Below are positions 1 to 9,583 of a stretch of 64,000 nucleotides of DNA, in pieces. A model generated the notes under the pieces. That model was not told the DNA's origin, searched no databases, and was given only the letters and a program-made list of their open reading frames with translations. Source of the stretch: Undibacterium hunanense (GTDB lineage Bacteria; Pseudomonadota; Gammaproteobacteria; Burkholderiales; Burkholderiaceae_D); contig NZ_JACOGF010000012.1 of the NCBI RefSeq assembly GCF_014284335.1, forward strand, positions 124,001 to 188,000, read 5' to 3'. The position numbers and the translations under genes were made by a program. How positions within the stretch are numbered: the first letter of the stretch is position 1; every line of letters begins with the position of its first letter.

Positions 1-1
1 T

Positions 2-355
2 GCCCAGTTTGGCAATGCCCCGTGGACCATCAATTTTTCACTGACCGAAGCTCCGACCAAAGACACACCGGCATCGCTTTACATAGGGCTGGCATCGTCA
101 GAAACCACGCTGGTGGTCAGGGTCAATGGAACACAGGTCGGCAGCTACCAGGCCCCCGTACCTAGCCACCCGGCTGTCCGCCTGGGCAGCCATGGCGCAT
201 TCTCGGAAACCCGCATGGCAATTCCCCCGGAGCTGTTAAAGCCCGGCGCAAATTCGATTGTGATATCGCAAAAAACGGGAAGAGCCAATACTGGCACCAC
301 GCAATATGATTATTTGCGACTGGAAGCTGCGGGGACCAGGCTGACACCGCAGTAG
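2..355 (+). CDS. Rhamnogalacturonan lyase-like protein, C-terminal fragment (5' end outside window)
   Basis: The frame is open from the window edge to the TAG at 353-355, giving the last 117 residues. The fragment has the features of domain III (the carbohydrate-binding-like beta-sandwich) of polysaccharide lyase family 4: WTI near the start, a SLYIGLAS strand, LVVRVNG, RLGSHGAFSE, then an alpha-helical PPELLKPGANSI and the terminal YDYLRLE. Family members cleave the rhamnogalacturonan I backbone of pectin by beta-elimination and are usually secreted. The catalytic domain is not in the window, so activity cannot be judged. No downstream partner is on the same strand. Confidence 0.7.
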   Translation, partial: AQFGNAPWTINFSLTEAPTKDTPASLYIGLASSETTLVVRVNGTQVGSYQAPVPSHPAVRLGSHGAFSETRMAIPPELLKPGANSIVISQKTGRANTGTTQYDYLRLEAAGTRLTPQ

Positions 356-529
356 ATCATTTTTGCATCTTGGATAAGCGCTAAATCACCGCCAAGAAAT
401 CATCTGCGATAACTATAAAGTCGTGTTGGTTGCTTGAACAATTTCAGGCAACCAGATTTCTGTTCAATACCATATCCACCATTCACACATAGATTGAAAT
501 CATCTTGTTTGTATAGTGTGATGCCGTCT

Positions 530-2566
530 TTACACCTCATCATCCCGCCGCCGCTCGCTGGCAGGCAAGGTAACCCAGAACACGGTACGGACACCAGGTT
601 CGGATTCGAAACCGATTTCGCCACCCATTTTCTCTACCAGGTTCTTGGTGATGTTCAAACCCAGGCCTGCGCCACCCAGGTTTTTTTCGCCATGCTCTTC
701 GGCCTGGGCAAATTTGCCAAAAATACGGGAACGAAACATTTCCGGGATACCCGCGCCGTGATCTTCGACTTCTACGCGGTAATGCTCGTCCGCCCTGGTA
801 ATACGGATGCTGATTTTTTCGTTGACAGGTGAATACTTGGCGGCATTCGACAAGAGATTGGCAAATACCTGCATGATGCGGTCGGGGTCGCCCATGGCCC
901 AGGCAAACTTGGGATGCTGTTCCAGCACAAAATAAGAATGATGCGATTGGGCATAGCTGGCATTTGCTTCGATGGCCTGCATGGCCAGGGCAACCAGGTC
1001 TACGCGCTGGATTTCAAACTTCATGTACCCGGAGGCCATTTTTTCGATATCCAGAATATCGTTGACCAGGCTTACCAGGCGTTTGCTGTTGTTGTGGGCG
1101 ATGCGCACCAGTTGCAGGGCCTTGGGTGAAAGTTCTGTGATAGTGCCGGATTCCAGCAGGCCCAATGCACCACGGATCGACGTAATCGGGGTGCGCAGTT
1201 CATGGCTGACGGTGGAAACAAAGGCAGCTTTGATCGTGTCGACCTGTTTGCGTTCCGAGATATCACGGGCAATGGTGGATGCACCGGTAATCAGTTGTTC
1301 GCCATCGCGCACGGGGGACATCACAACCGACAACTGGACTTTGCTACCGTCCTTGCGGCGCCCTGCGGATTCAAAGTGGCTGACGCTTTCACCTCTGATA
1401 ATACTGGCCAGGCGAGTCTTGGCAAGTTCGGCCTGTTCATCTGCGTACAGCATATTGGTTGATGCGCCTATGGTTTCGCTGGCGGTGTAACCAAACAGTT
1501 TTTCTGCACCGGCATTCCAGCTGGTAATTACCCCGGCCAGGGTTTCACCGATGATGGCATCTTCTGAACTGTCGATGATGGCAGACAATTGCGACAGACT
1601 GGCGGCAGCCTGTATTTGCCGGCTGAACTGACGAACAATCACACGCCCAAAGATCAACAGAATAATCACCAGCACCCCGTTGCCGATGACCTGTACGATG
1701 GCGCTGGACCGCCAGCCTTCCAGTATTTCATCCCTGGACAGGGCGGCGACAGCGATAAGGGGGAATTGGTCAAGACGGCTGTAACCAACCACACGCTCCA
1801 CCTTGTCGAGCCGGGAAGTGACAGAAAAAGTGCCAGATCTTGGGCCAGAGATTTGCTGACGGAAAATGGGATTGCTACTGTAATTTTTACCTATGGCACT
1901 AATCATCATGGGGCGACGCAAGACCAGGATGCCGTCTTCCGTCAGCATGGCGATGGAGCCTTTCTTGCCCAGGTTAATGCTGTTGAAGTATTTCAGGAAA
2001 AATTCTACGTTGATGTGGGCAAGTACGATGCCGGCAAAATCGCCGTTGGTATGATTGAAACGACGCGACATCATGAATACCCAACTGCCGTCATTCAGCA
2101 CCTGTGCTGATTTACCGATGTACCATTCGACATTGGCATGGTCACGATGGTAGATAAAATTGGCGCTTTCCAGTTCGCTGATCTGGGCGAATTCTGTAGC
2201 GGTGGATACCAGTACCTTGCCTGTTGCATCGGTGACTGACAGTTGTTTTAACTGGGGCAGGCTTTCGCGCTGCCGGCTCAAGGACAAAGCCAGTTTCTCT
2301 GCATGGCCAGCCAGTACTTCATCCTGCTCCAGCCTGTCCACCAAAGAAACCAGCGCGGCGTTCACTGCCTTTAAGGTATCGCCGGAATGCTGGGACATGG
2401 CATGGGCAAGATTGCCTGCTGCCACTTCACCTGCACGCAAGGCCATCTCATATGTTTTCCACATTTGCCAGACATTGTTCCCGATCAGCACACCGCACAC
2501 CAGCACAACAAAGAGGGACATGGCTAACTTGATGGATAGTCGCTTTGCTGGGAAAATTTTCTTCAT
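530..2566 (-). CDS. Membrane-bound PAS sensor histidine kinase
   Basis: A 678-residue sensor kinase. Residues about 12-32 form a membrane segment. A periplasmic dCache-like region follows (about 40-285) and a second membrane segment lies near 290-310. A PAS domain spans about 325-440. The HisKA dimerisation helix has the phospho-acceptor histidine in STVSHELRTP. The HATPase domain has an N box (ANLLSNAAKYSP) and glycine boxes (DHGAGIP, GGAGLGLN). There is no receiver domain, and no response-regulator gene lies next to it, so it is an orphan kinase whose partner is elsewhere. The ligand of the Cache domain cannot be inferred. The gene is monocistronic, facing the gene fragment to its left. Confidence 0.88.
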   Translation of the reverse strand: MKKIFPAKRLSIKLAMSLFVVLVCGVLIGNNVWQMWKTYEMALRAGEVAAGNLAHAMSQHSGDTLKAVNAALVSLVDRLEQDEVLAGHAEKLALSLSRQRESLPQLKQLSVTDATGKVLVSTATEFAQISELESANFIYHRDHANVEWYIGKSAQVLNDGSWVFMMSRRFNHTNGDFAGIVLAHINVEFFLKYFNSINLGKKGSIAMLTEDGILVLRRPMMISAIGKNYSSNPIFRQQISGPRSGTFSVTSRLDKVERVVGYSRLDQFPLIAVAALSRDEILEGWRSSAIVQVIGNGVLVIILLIFGRVIVRQFSRQIQAAASLSQLSAIIDSSEDAIIGETLAGVITSWNAGAEKLFGYTASETIGASTNMLYADEQAELAKTRLASIIRGESVSHFESAGRRKDGSKVQLSVVMSPVRDGEQLITGASTIARDISERKQVDTIKAAFVSTVSHELRTPITSIRGALGLLESGTITELSPKALQLVRIAHNNSKRLVSLVNDILDIEKMASGYMKFEIQRVDLVALAMQAIEANASYAQSHHSYFVLEQHPKFAWAMGDPDRIMQVFANLLSNAAKYSPVNEKISIRITRADEHYRVEVEDHGAGIPEMFRSRIFGKFAQAEEHGEKNLGGAGLGLNITKNLVEKMGGEIGFESEPGVRTVFWVTLPASERRRDDEV

Positions 2567-2940
2567 ACGGTATCAAGAAGGCAATAAAGGGAAAAGGGCC
2601 GTTTGCGATAGCCTGCCATTGTAAGGTGCAAGTCTGGAAATCGGCGTAAAGCGATCATTTTTTCTTGGGCCACCGCTTCGCTATTTCTTTGAATGGATGG
2701 ATACAAAGCAGCAGAAACATCTGCACTTCCTAAAAACTGTGAATATTAGCTAAACAAATCAATCACTTGCTTGAGCCAGGTAGATCGAACTGAGCAACTG
2801 ATGCTTCTTCTTTGCAGTGCATCAAAATCGGTGCAGACCAGGCCAAAAGTGCCAACTTGCGCATGAAACCGCACAAAAAGTCTGCTTTCACGCATAATGC
2901 AATAAACAACATGCACAGTGCCAAGAACCAGATGCCTTTC
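2567..2940. other. Intergenic region upstream of tviB
   Basis: This 374-base stretch separates two divergent genes and must contain both promoters. The tviB frame stays open upstream to an ATG at 2812, but that extension is unlike the family. I see no convincing hairpin, repeat or RNA gene. Confidence 0.4.
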
Positions 2941-4215
2941 ATGAAATTAACAGACATAAAACTTGCTGTCATTGGATTGGGCTATGTGGGCCTGCCATTA
3001 GCAGTTGAATTTGGCAAGAAACGCCCGGTACTGGGCTTTGATATCAGTAACAAACGCGTGCAACAATTGCAGGCGGGTTATGACCATACGCTGGAAACGG
3101 AAGAGGCCGAGCTAACAGCCGCCCATCATTTAAGCTTTACGACCGATGCCGCACTGCTGGCAGACTGCAATTGCTTCATCATCACGGTACCAACCCCGAT
3201 CAACATCCACAAGCAGCCAGACCTGTCACCACTATTGATGGCGAGTGAGCTGGTGGGCAAGGCGCTGACGGCCGGCGCCCTGGTGATATTTGAATCAACG
3301 GTGTACCCCGGCTGTACTGAAGAAGATTGCGTGCCGGTGCTGGAGCGCTTTTCCGGTCTGTCATTCAACCAGGATTTTTACTGTGGCTATAGCCCGGAAC
3401 GCATTAACCCGGGCGACAAGGAACACCGGGTCACGACGATCAAGAAAGTCGTCTCGGGTTCTACGCCAGAAATCGCCGATCTGGTGGATGCCCTGTATTC
3501 TGAAATCATTATCGCGGGCACCCACAGGGCACCATCGATCAAGGTGGCGGAAGCAGCCAAAGTCATAGAAAACACCCAGCGCGACCTGAATATTGCGTTG
3601 ATCAATGAGCTGGCACTGATCTTCAACAAAATGGGGATCGACACCGAAGCGGTGTTGCAGGCAGCCGGCAGCAAGTGGAATTTCTTGCCGTTTCGCCCTG
3701 GCCTGGTGGGTGGCCACTGCATAGGTGTAGACCCGTATTACCTGACCCATAAAGCCGAAAGCATAGGTTATCACCCGGAAATCATCCTGGCAGGACGCCG
3801 CTTGAATGACGGCATGGGTGCCTATGTGGCTTCGCAATTTGTGAAGGCCATGACCAAACGCAGGATACAGGTGGATGGTGCCAATATTCTGGTGATGGGC
3901 CTAGCATTCAAGGAAAACTGCCCGGACCTGCGCAATACCCGGGTGATTGATATCGTCACTGAATTGCGGGATTACCATTGCGAAGTGGATGTGTATGACC
4001 CCTGGATCAGTGCTGAAGATGCACAAAGAGAATATCAACTGACGCCGGTGACACAACCCAAGGCACATGCCTATGACGGCATCATCGTCGCGGTGGCGCA
4101 TCAGCAATTCCGTGAGCTTGGTGTAGAAGCAATACGTCAATTTGGCAAACCCGGACATGTGCTGTATGACCTGAAATATCTGTTTCCGGTTGACGCATCA
4201 GATTTACGCCTTTAA
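2941..4215 (+). CDS. tviB: UDP-N-acetylglucosamine/galactosamine 6-dehydrogenase (TviB/WbpO type)
   Basis: This NAD-dependent nucleotide-sugar dehydrogenase oxidises C6 of a UDP-HexNAc to the uronic acid, a precursor of acidic surface polysaccharide. It shows the N-terminal Rossmann motif [16 protein letters not shown], the family motif [21 protein letters not shown], the lysine-bearing [20 protein letters not shown], and the catalytic-cysteine motif [15 protein letters not shown]. Length (424 residues) and sequence from the chosen start match TviB of Vi-antigen synthesis closely. I chose ATG 2941 because the 43 residues upstream are outside the family. It is followed 28 bases later by the matching epimerase gene, so the two form an operon. 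Confidence 0.9.
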   Translation: MKLTDIKLAVIGLGYVGLPLAVEFGKKRPVLGFDISNKRVQQLQAGYDHTLETEEAELTAAHHLSFTTDAALLADCNCFIITVPTPINIHKQPDLSPLLMASELVGKALTAGALVIFESTVYPGCTEEDCVPVLERFSGLSFNQDFYCGYSPERINPGDKEHRVTTIKKVVSGSTPEIADLVDALYSEIIIAGTHRAPSIKVAEAAKVIENTQRDLNIALINELALIFNKMGIDTEAVLQAAGSKWNFLPFRPGLVGGHCIGVDPYYLTHKAESIGYHPEIILAGRRLNDGMGAYVASQFVKAMTKRRIQVDGANILVMGLAFKENCPDLRNTRVIDIVTELRDYHCEVDVYDPWISAEDAQREYQLTPVTQPKAHAYDGIIVAVAHQQFRELGVEAIRQFGKPGHVLYDLKYLFPVDASDLRL

Positions 4216-4243
4216 GCCAGCATTAGTACTATAAGCAAGCCCT

Positions 4244-5287
4244 ATGAGCACCATACAGACACTGGAAGCACAACTCCTGAAGCAGCCCAAACACTGGCTC
4301 ATTACCGGCGTTGCCGGCTTTATCGGCAGCAATCTGCTTGAACATCTGCTAAAGCTGAATCAAAAAGTGACCGGGCTGGATAATTTTGCCACCGGCTTGC
4401 AGAGAAATCTGGATGAAGTACGTAGTCTGGTCAGCACAGAACAGTGGAATAACTTCCACTTCATCCAGGGTGATATATGTCAATTGCAGGACTGCCAGCA
4501 AGCCTGTGCCGGTGTTGACTATGTGTTGCATCAGGCGGCACTGGGTTCTGTCCCGCGCAGCATCAACGACCCCATCGCCACCAATGCCACCAATATTGAT
4601 GGTTTCCTCAATATGCTGGTGGCAGCCAGGGATGCACAGGTGGCCAGTTTTACCTACGCTGCCAGCAGTTCTACTTATGGCGACCACCCTGATCTGCCCA
4701 AGCTCGAACATAAGATCGGTAACCCGCTGTCACCATATGCCGTCACCAAACTGGTGAATGAGCTGTATGCAAATGTGTTTTACAAGACCTATCAATTCAA
4801 GGCCACAGGTCTGCGTTATTTCAATGTATTTGGCAAACGGCAAAATCCCAACGGAGCCTATGCTGCCGTCATACCCAAATGGGTTGCTGCCATGATGAAT
4901 GGGGAAGCAATTTTCATTAACGGCGACGGTGAAACCAGCCGTGATTTTTGCTACATACGCAATGCGATTGAAGCCAACCTGCTGGCTGCACTGGCAAATG
5001 ATGACGCACGCGGCGATGTCTACAATGTCGCCCTGGGTGACCGGACGACGCTGAACCAGTTGTTTGACGCCATCAGACATACGCTGAATGAAAATGGCGT
5101 CACCTATACGCAGGCAGCGCATTACCGTGATTTTCGCGCCGGAGATGTCAGGCATAGCCAGGCCAGCGTGGACAAGGCCAAAAACTTATTGGGCTACCAG
5201 GCACTGTATAAAATTGCAGATGGCATCAAGGAAGCGATTCCCTGGTATGTTGCCGCACAGCGTGCCGGTTTTCTGGATCTGGAATAA
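4244..5287 (+). CDS. wbpP: UDP-N-acetylglucosamine 4-epimerase (WbpP/TviC type)
   Basis: A 347-residue short-chain dehydrogenase/epimerase. It has the NAD-binding motif [11 protein letters not shown], the catalytic serine region [11 protein letters not shown] and the YxxxK pair in [11 protein letters not shown]. The motif order and the [15 protein letters not shown] segment are those of WbpP/TviC, which interconvert UDP-GlcNAc and UDP-GalNAc. Paired with tviB it would supply UDP-GalNAcA for a capsule, O-antigen or exopolysaccharide. No glycosyltransferases of such a cluster adjoin it. A strong hairpin follows the stop codon. Confidence 0.88.
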   Translation: MSTIQTLEAQLLKQPKHWLITGVAGFIGSNLLEHLLKLNQKVTGLDNFATGLQRNLDEVRSLVSTEQWNNFHFIQGDICQLQDCQQACAGVDYVLHQAALGSVPRSINDPIATNATNIDGFLNMLVAARDAQVASFTYAASSSTYGDHPDLPKLEHKIGNPLSPYAVTKLVNELYANVFYKTYQFKATGLRYFNVFGKRQNPNGAYAAVIPKWVAAMMNGEAIFINGDGETSRDFCYIRNAIEANLLAALANDDARGDVYNVALGDRTTLNQLFDAIRHTLNENGVTYTQAAHYRDFRAGDVRHSQASVDKAKNLLGYQALYKIADGIKEAIPWYVAAQRAGFLDLE

Positions 5288-5329
5288 GCGCTGGCCAGCA
5301 CATGTATTCACATGTATTTTATGGGTTTG

Positions 5330-5358
5330 AAATGGCTACGCATACCGCGTAGCCATTT
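5330..5358. terminator. Hairpin between convergent wbpP and Cache gene
   Basis: A perfect 11-base-pair inverted repeat (AAATGGCTACG and its complement) with a 7-base loop lies 43 bases after wbpP and 18 bases beyond the stop of the convergent gene. It probably serves both as a bidirectional terminator. The T tract is poor on both sides. Confidence 0.6.
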
Positions 5359-5375
5359 GCTTATTCGCGGCAATC

Positions 5376-5831
5376 TTATTTACCCTTGTAGATACCCGCT
5401 TCCAATATCACATCACCACTGCGCACGTAATAGGTTGATTTGTTTTCCAGTTCTTTGGTGACTGGATTGTTGTAGCGGTAATCCACCCAGCCCTTGCCTT
5501 TGGTTTTTGCACCTTCAACGATTTCCTTGCGGAACATTTTTCCGTCAGCATCGGGTAACACCAGCATGTTTTTGCCTACCAGCTTGGGATTGACCGGATG
5601 CGCCAGCGTGGTGCCATCCAGCGAACGCATATACAGATACACATCACCCTTGATAAATTCCGGATTTTTATTATTGATTTCCTTGATCAAGGCTTCGGTA
5701 CCGTTTTTCTTGATATAGGCCAGACCTTTTTCGACCATATCTGTCGCATCAGATGGATTATCTGCCGCCATTGCGCCAGAAACAAACAGGCTGGTCAGTA
5801 ACGCCAGGAAAAACTTTAAATACTGTTTCAT
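5376..5831 (-). CDS. Secreted single-Cache domain protein
   Basis: A 151-residue protein. It begins with a Sec signal peptide (MKQYLKFFLALLTSLFVSGAMA, cut after AMA). The rest is a single Cache-type sensor domain (about 30-150) with the typical YLYMRSLDGTTLAHP and KGWVDYRYNNP segments. Stand-alone Cache proteins of this kind are periplasmic small-molecule binders of unknown partner. I chose the start at 5831 because GGAG lies seven bases upstream and a signal peptide follows. The open frame runs further upstream but without coding character. Confidence 0.8.
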   Translation of the reverse strand: MKQYLKFFLALLTSLFVSGAMAADNPSDATDMVEKGLAYIKKNGTEALIKEINNKNPEFIKGDVYLYMRSLDGTTLAHPVNPKLVGKNMLVLPDADGKMFRKEIVEGAKTKGKGWVDYRYNNPVTKELENKSTYYVRSGDVILEAGIYKGK

Positions 5832-5976
5832 GAATGTCTCCGGAAAGGTGGAGAATCCAGTGTAGACAGTAATACTTGCCGACACAAGCTGCACTGCCGC
5901 ATGGAAACATTGTGCCCCCTTGGCGACTGACCTGCCTTGCTGGCCAGCATAACAAACTGGCCATGCGGTCTCAGGT

Positions 5977-6250
5977 TTATTTGAGAAAAACTTTGACTTC
6001 AGCCTGGAATTGCTCAGGCTGGTCCCACATGATGAAGTGGGCACTTGCCGGGATGCGTTTGAGCGTGACATCTTTCACGCCTGCATAAGCCCCTTTGTAA
6101 AACAGGTCTATCTGCGCCTCAGTCAGCGGTACGCCATTGGGTAGCACATACAGGACTGTGGTCGGTACGAGAATGTTCTTCAGTTCCGGCGTCAGGTCGG
6201 TGATGAACAGCCATGCATGGGTGCAAATTGACAGACCGGGGTTGATGCAG
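5977..6250 (-). pseudogene. Alpha/beta-hydrolase remnant (C-terminal part only)
   Basis: The leftward frame ending in TAA at 5977-5979 encodes about 80 residues that look like the C-terminal end of an alpha/beta-hydrolase. It includes a VPTTVLYVLPNG strand, DLFYKGAYAGVKDVTLKRIP and the segment SAHFIMWDQPEQF carrying the catalytic-histidine position. There is no nucleophile-elbow region and no start. The frame simply runs back into the 3' end of the upstream MFS gene, so the first two thirds of the gene appear deleted. The upper boundary is approximate. Confidence 0.6.
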
Positions 6251-6271
6251 CAGCCAGGAGCACAACCCTGA

Positions 6272-7570
6272 TTACGCCGTAGCCACCGGCAGCACCGTGC
6301 GCAAGCGCAATGTAATCATCAGCCCGACGCTGAGCAGCGCACCCAGCAACATGACGACACCTTGCCAGCCGTGTGATGCCCAAACGACGCCGGTGTATGA
6401 ACCTATCAGGCTGGAACCCAGGTAGTAAAAACACAGGTATAGCGCCGACGCCACTGCCTTGTGAGCCTGGGCACGGCGGGCAACCCAGCTGCTGGCAACG
6501 GAATGCGAGGCAAAGAAGCCGAAAGTGAACAAGGCAACACCCGGAACCATGATGAATAATGAATTGGACAAAGTCAGCAGCAAGCCACTCATCATCACCA
6601 GCAAGACCAGCCACAACACGCTGCGGCGGCCTATGCGGTCAACCAGACGCCCCACCCAGACCGAACTACCCATGCCCAACACATACATCAGGGCAATGGC
6701 GCCAGCGGTGCTCTGGCTAAAACCAAACGGAGCGCCTTGCAGACGATAGCCAATATAGTTGTACATACTGACAAAACAACCGGTCAGCATGAAAGCCAGG
6801 CAAAACAGCATGCACAGACCACTATCGGACAAATGCATACGCAAGCCCTTGCTGATGGTGCTCCAGACATCTTTTGCTGGCTTGAAGTTACGCGCAAGCG
6901 GCAGACTGCGCCAGAATTCCCAGGCGGCATAAATGCCAGCCACACCCATCGCTGCCATGGCGGTGCGCCATGAAAAATAATCGCTGAGTACCGCCGTCAA
7001 CAAGCGCCCCACCATACCGCCCATGGCACTGCCGGCAATGTACAGACCGACGGCCAGTCCCATGGAGGTGGCTTCGATTTCCTCACCCAGATAAGCCACC
7101 GCTACCGCAGGCATGCCGCCCAAGGCGAAACCCAGCAAGCCGCGCAAGACCAGCAACTGCGAAAAATCTTCCGTCAATGCGCACAAGAGCGTAGCGATCG
7201 CAGCCAGGGCGAGCGCGGTCACCATCATGGGCTTGCGGCCTATGCGTTCACTGATGGCACTGCTGATCAGCAAGGACAAAGCCAGCGACAAGGTGGAGAT
7301 GGACAGGACCCAGCTACTTTGAGCCGGTGTCAGATGGAATTGCACAGCCAGCAAGGGCATCAGTGGTTGTATGCTGTACAACAAGGAAAAAGTGGAAAAG
7401 CCGCCAAACACCATGGCACGATTGATACGACTGAATGCGGGTGTACCGGCAGCGATGCGATTGACCTGCCTAATTTCACCGACCTCACCGACCTCACCGA
7501 CCTCACCGACCTCACCGACCTCACTAATCTCGCTGACCTGCTGTTGGCTATTGCTGCTTGCGACCGTCAT
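6272..7570 (-). CDS. ynfM: MFS transporter, YnfM-like
   Basis: A 432-residue major facilitator protein with about 12 hydrophobic segments starting near residue 50. It carries the MFS signature between segments 2 and 3 (SERIGRKPMMV) and its repeat in the second half (DRIGRRSVLW). The sequence order FSTFSLLYSIQPLMPLL, GFALGGMPAVAVAYLGEEI and SMGLAVGLYIAGSAMGGM matches the YnfM branch of drug/sugar efflux proteins. The hydrophilic N-terminus is unusual: it contains a repeated GEV tripeptide encoded by a 9-base tandem repeat. It is divergent from a LysR gene, the same pairing as ynfL/ynfM of enterics, which suggests control by that regulator. The substrate is unknown. Confidence 0.85.
   Translation of the reverse strand: MTVASSNSQQQVSEISEVGEVGEVGEVGEVGEIRQVNRIAAGTPAFSRINRAMVFGGFSTFSLLYSIQPLMPLLAVQFHLTPAQSSWVLSISTLSLALSLLISSAISERIGRKPMMVTALALAAIATLLCALTEDFSQLLVLRGLLGFALGGMPAVAVAYLGEEIEATSMGLAVGLYIAGSAMGGMVGRLLTAVLSDYFSWRTAMAAMGVAGIYAAWEFWRSLPLARNFKPAKDVWSTISKGLRMHLSDSGLCMLFCLAFMLTGCFVSMYNYIGYRLQGAPFGFSQSTAGAIALMYVLGMGSSVWVGRLVDRIGRRSVLWLVLLVMMSGLLLTLSNSLFIMVPGVALFTFGFFASHSVASSWVARRAQAHKAVASALYLCFYYLGSSLIGSYTGVVWASHGWQGVVMLLGALLSVGLMITLRLRTVLPVATA
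7477..7521. repeat. 9-base tandem repeat inside ynfM 5' end
   Basis: Five perfect copies of CACCGACCT are followed by two degenerate copies (CACTAATCT, CGCTGACCT) on the plus strand. The unit is a multiple of three, so changes in copy number keep the ynfM frame and only alter the number of Gly-Glu-Val triplets in the cytoplasmic N-terminus. Confidence 0.9.
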
Positions 7571-7639
7571 GATGCTGTACCTGGACTATCAAGGAGTCGC
7601 CATCTTATATTTGCGCTTTTATAGCGTCCAATATATATT

Positions 7640-7659
7640 AAAGTACTTAGTAATACTTT
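7640..7659. promoter_or_regulatory. Candidate LysR operator in the ynfM-ynfL intergenic region
   Basis: A dyad AAAGTA-N8-TACTTT lies 15 bases before the ynfL start and 70 bases before the ynfM start, in an AT-rich divergent control region. Position and symmetry fit an autoregulatory LysR-type site. There is no other support. Confidence 0.4.
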
Positions 7660-7673
7660 TTTTAGATAACAAT

Positions 7674-8576
7674 ATGGAACTGCGCCATCTCAGGTATTTC
7701 ATTGCTGTCGCGGAAGAATTGCACTTCACCCGTGCGGCGGAACGCCTGCATATAGGTCAGCCGCCCTTAAGCCATGCCATACAGATGCTGGAAGCTGATG
7801 TCGGTGCGCAGTTGTTTGAACGCAGCAAACGCTGGGTACGCCTGACAGAAGCCGGCAAACTGTTTTTACAGGATGCCCGACATATACTGGCCTTGTCCGA
7901 ACAGGCCAGCGAAACAGCACGCCGCGCCCAACGCGGGGAGACCGGTGAACTGCGCATAGGCTTTACGTTCTCCACCCCTTTCACACCCTTGTTTGCCGCG
8001 GTTATCAATGGCTACCGCCAGCAATATCCGGATGTAACGTTGACCTTGCGTGAAATGGCAACGAATAAACAGCTGGAAGCACTTAGCCAGCATAGTCTGG
8101 ATGTTGGCTTCATACGTCCGCCCGAAGGCGGTGAACTGGCACGTGGCGTTTCTTCACCGCTGCGTTTCAAGACCTTGCGTGAAGACCCGCTGGTGGTAGT
8201 GCTGCCAACCACGCATGCGCTGGCGAAAAAGAAAAAAGTCCCTATGCAGGACCTGGCACAACTGCCCTTCATCATGTATCCACCCAGCGCCGGCACCGGT
8301 ATTTATCCGCATATTTTGCGTCTGTGCCATGCAGCGGGCTTTGCCCCCAGGGTGACGCAAGAAGCCAATGATGCCTCTACCATCATCGGCCTGGTTGCAG
8401 CGGGTTGTGGCATATCGATACTGCCCGGCTCGTTTTACACCATCCATTTCGACGGCATCTGCTACCGGCCCGTCGCTGATGCCGGTGCCACCACATCACT
8501 GCTGCTGGCGCAACGCAAGGATGAGGTGTCGCCGCTGGTGGCTGCGTTTGTCGGATTGGCGGCGGAACTAGCCTGA
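7674..8576 (+). CDS. ynfL: LysR-family regulator, YnfL-like
   Basis: A 300-residue LysR-type regulator. The N-terminal winged helix-turn-helix is canonical (MELRHLRYFIAVAEELHFTRAAERLHIGQPPLSHAIQMLE), and the effector-binding domain runs from about residue 90 (ELRIGFTFSTPFTPLF) to the end. The ATG at 7674 starts exactly at the conserved MELRHLRYF; the longer open frame upstream reads through the intergenic region and is rejected. It is divergent from ynfM, so it probably controls the transporter. The inducer is unknown. Confidence 0.88.
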   Translation: MELRHLRYFIAVAEELHFTRAAERLHIGQPPLSHAIQMLEADVGAQLFERSKRWVRLTEAGKLFLQDARHILALSEQASETARRAQRGETGELRIGFTFSTPFTPLFAAVINGYRQQYPDVTLTLREMATNKQLEALSQHSLDVGFIRPPEGGELARGVSSPLRFKTLREDPLVVVLPTTHALAKKKKVPMQDLAQLPFIMYPPSAGTGIYPHILRLCHAAGFAPRVTQEANDASTIIGLVAAGCGISILPGSFYTIHFDGICYRPVADAGATTSLLLAQRKDEVSPLVAAFVGLAAELA

Positions 8577-8647
8577 TAAATCACATAGTTTTGCAGATGC
8601 GACGCTGTAATTTTTGACGGATATCACATCACAATCTACTGCCATTT

Positions 8648-9352
8648 TCAATCAAACAAATCCATCGTCGTTGGCAAAATGATTGTCGGTTTTTTCGGTT
8701 TGGCGGCTTTCACCACTTTTTCTTTCGGCGCTATTTCGGTGACCATGTGTTCAGCCGGATAAGGGCGCAGAAAAGCGCGGGCGAATTCGGGGTCGCGGCA
8801 AGACAACCATTCGTCAAAATCTTCCGGTGGCACGATGACGAGGGAGCGCTTTTCTTCACCTGGTTTGTGGAAGCGGCTCATCAAGGGATGCTCGTCGGCA
8901 TTGATGGTGATCTGGGTGAAAGAATAACTGACGCTGCCATCTGCTTCCGGCCATTCCTTGAACAATCCGGCGACAGCAAAATCTGTTGTATCTTTCAAAC
9001 CAATGCGCCAGCGTTCGGCGACACCATTTTCGTAGTTGGGTTCAAAGAAATGCTGCATGGGAACCAGGCATAATTTACCCGTCTGCCATGAGGGTGCATA
9101 ACTGCGTAAAGCGCCCAGGGTTTCTGCGCGTGCATTCATGGTGGAAAAACGTTTCACGCCGGGCGCTATCTTTGATTTGGGTATCATGCTGTACTGACCC
9201 AGCAATGCCTGCCGCTGCCCCCTGGCATCGTGCATGATGAAAGGTGCGTCATAATCCTGCCAGGTCTCGCCTTCCCATTCGGCCAGCGGATTGCTGCTCA
9301 CGTCAAAGTAACCGAGCCCTGTTTTGGTGGAGGGAGTGAAATTGATACACAT
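8648..9352 (-). CDS. yedK: SRAP-domain abasic-site protein (YedK/HMCES family)
   Basis: A 234-residue SRAP protein. The catalytic cysteine follows the initiator methionine (MCINF), which removal of Met exposes for the thiazolidine crosslink to abasic sites in single-stranded DNA. The conserved FSTMNARAET, HFFEP (with the glutamate) and EHPLMSRFH motifs are present. A basic tail (KEKVVKAAKPKKP) follows the domain. Family members shield abasic sites during replication. It stands alone between two unrelated genes. Confidence 0.88.
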   Translation of the reverse strand: MCINFTPSTKTGLGYFDVSSNPLAEWEGETWQDYDAPFIMHDARGQRQALLGQYSMIPKSKIAPGVKRFSTMNARAETLGALRSYAPSWQTGKLCLVPMQHFFEPNYENGVAERWRIGLKDTTDFAVAGLFKEWPEADGSVSYSFTQITINADEHPLMSRFHKPGEEKRSLVIVPPEDFDEWLSCRDPEFARAFLRPYPAEHMVTEIAPKEKVVKAAKPKKPTIILPTTMDLFD

Positions 9353-9583
9353 ACCAACAATCTTTCATGAGGTTTTGCCTGAGCTAGCCCGGTACTCTGA
9401 CGCCAGCACAGATGTTCTGCGGAAAACCCCTTATCTTATACCAGGCTGGAAAAATCCACTGCCATCGCAAGTGCCGCCTTGACAAATCAGCCGTTCTGGC
9501 AAAGTATGCGCATCAAGACTTATATGCGATACTTGCCGACACTTTTTCCCTATCGGGGATTGCCGTTACCAGAAAGAAGATTG

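Noticed and set aside
434..832. Open frames opposite the sensor kinase at 0.4-2.6 kb
   Set aside because: Antisense shadows of a long well-supported kinase gene.
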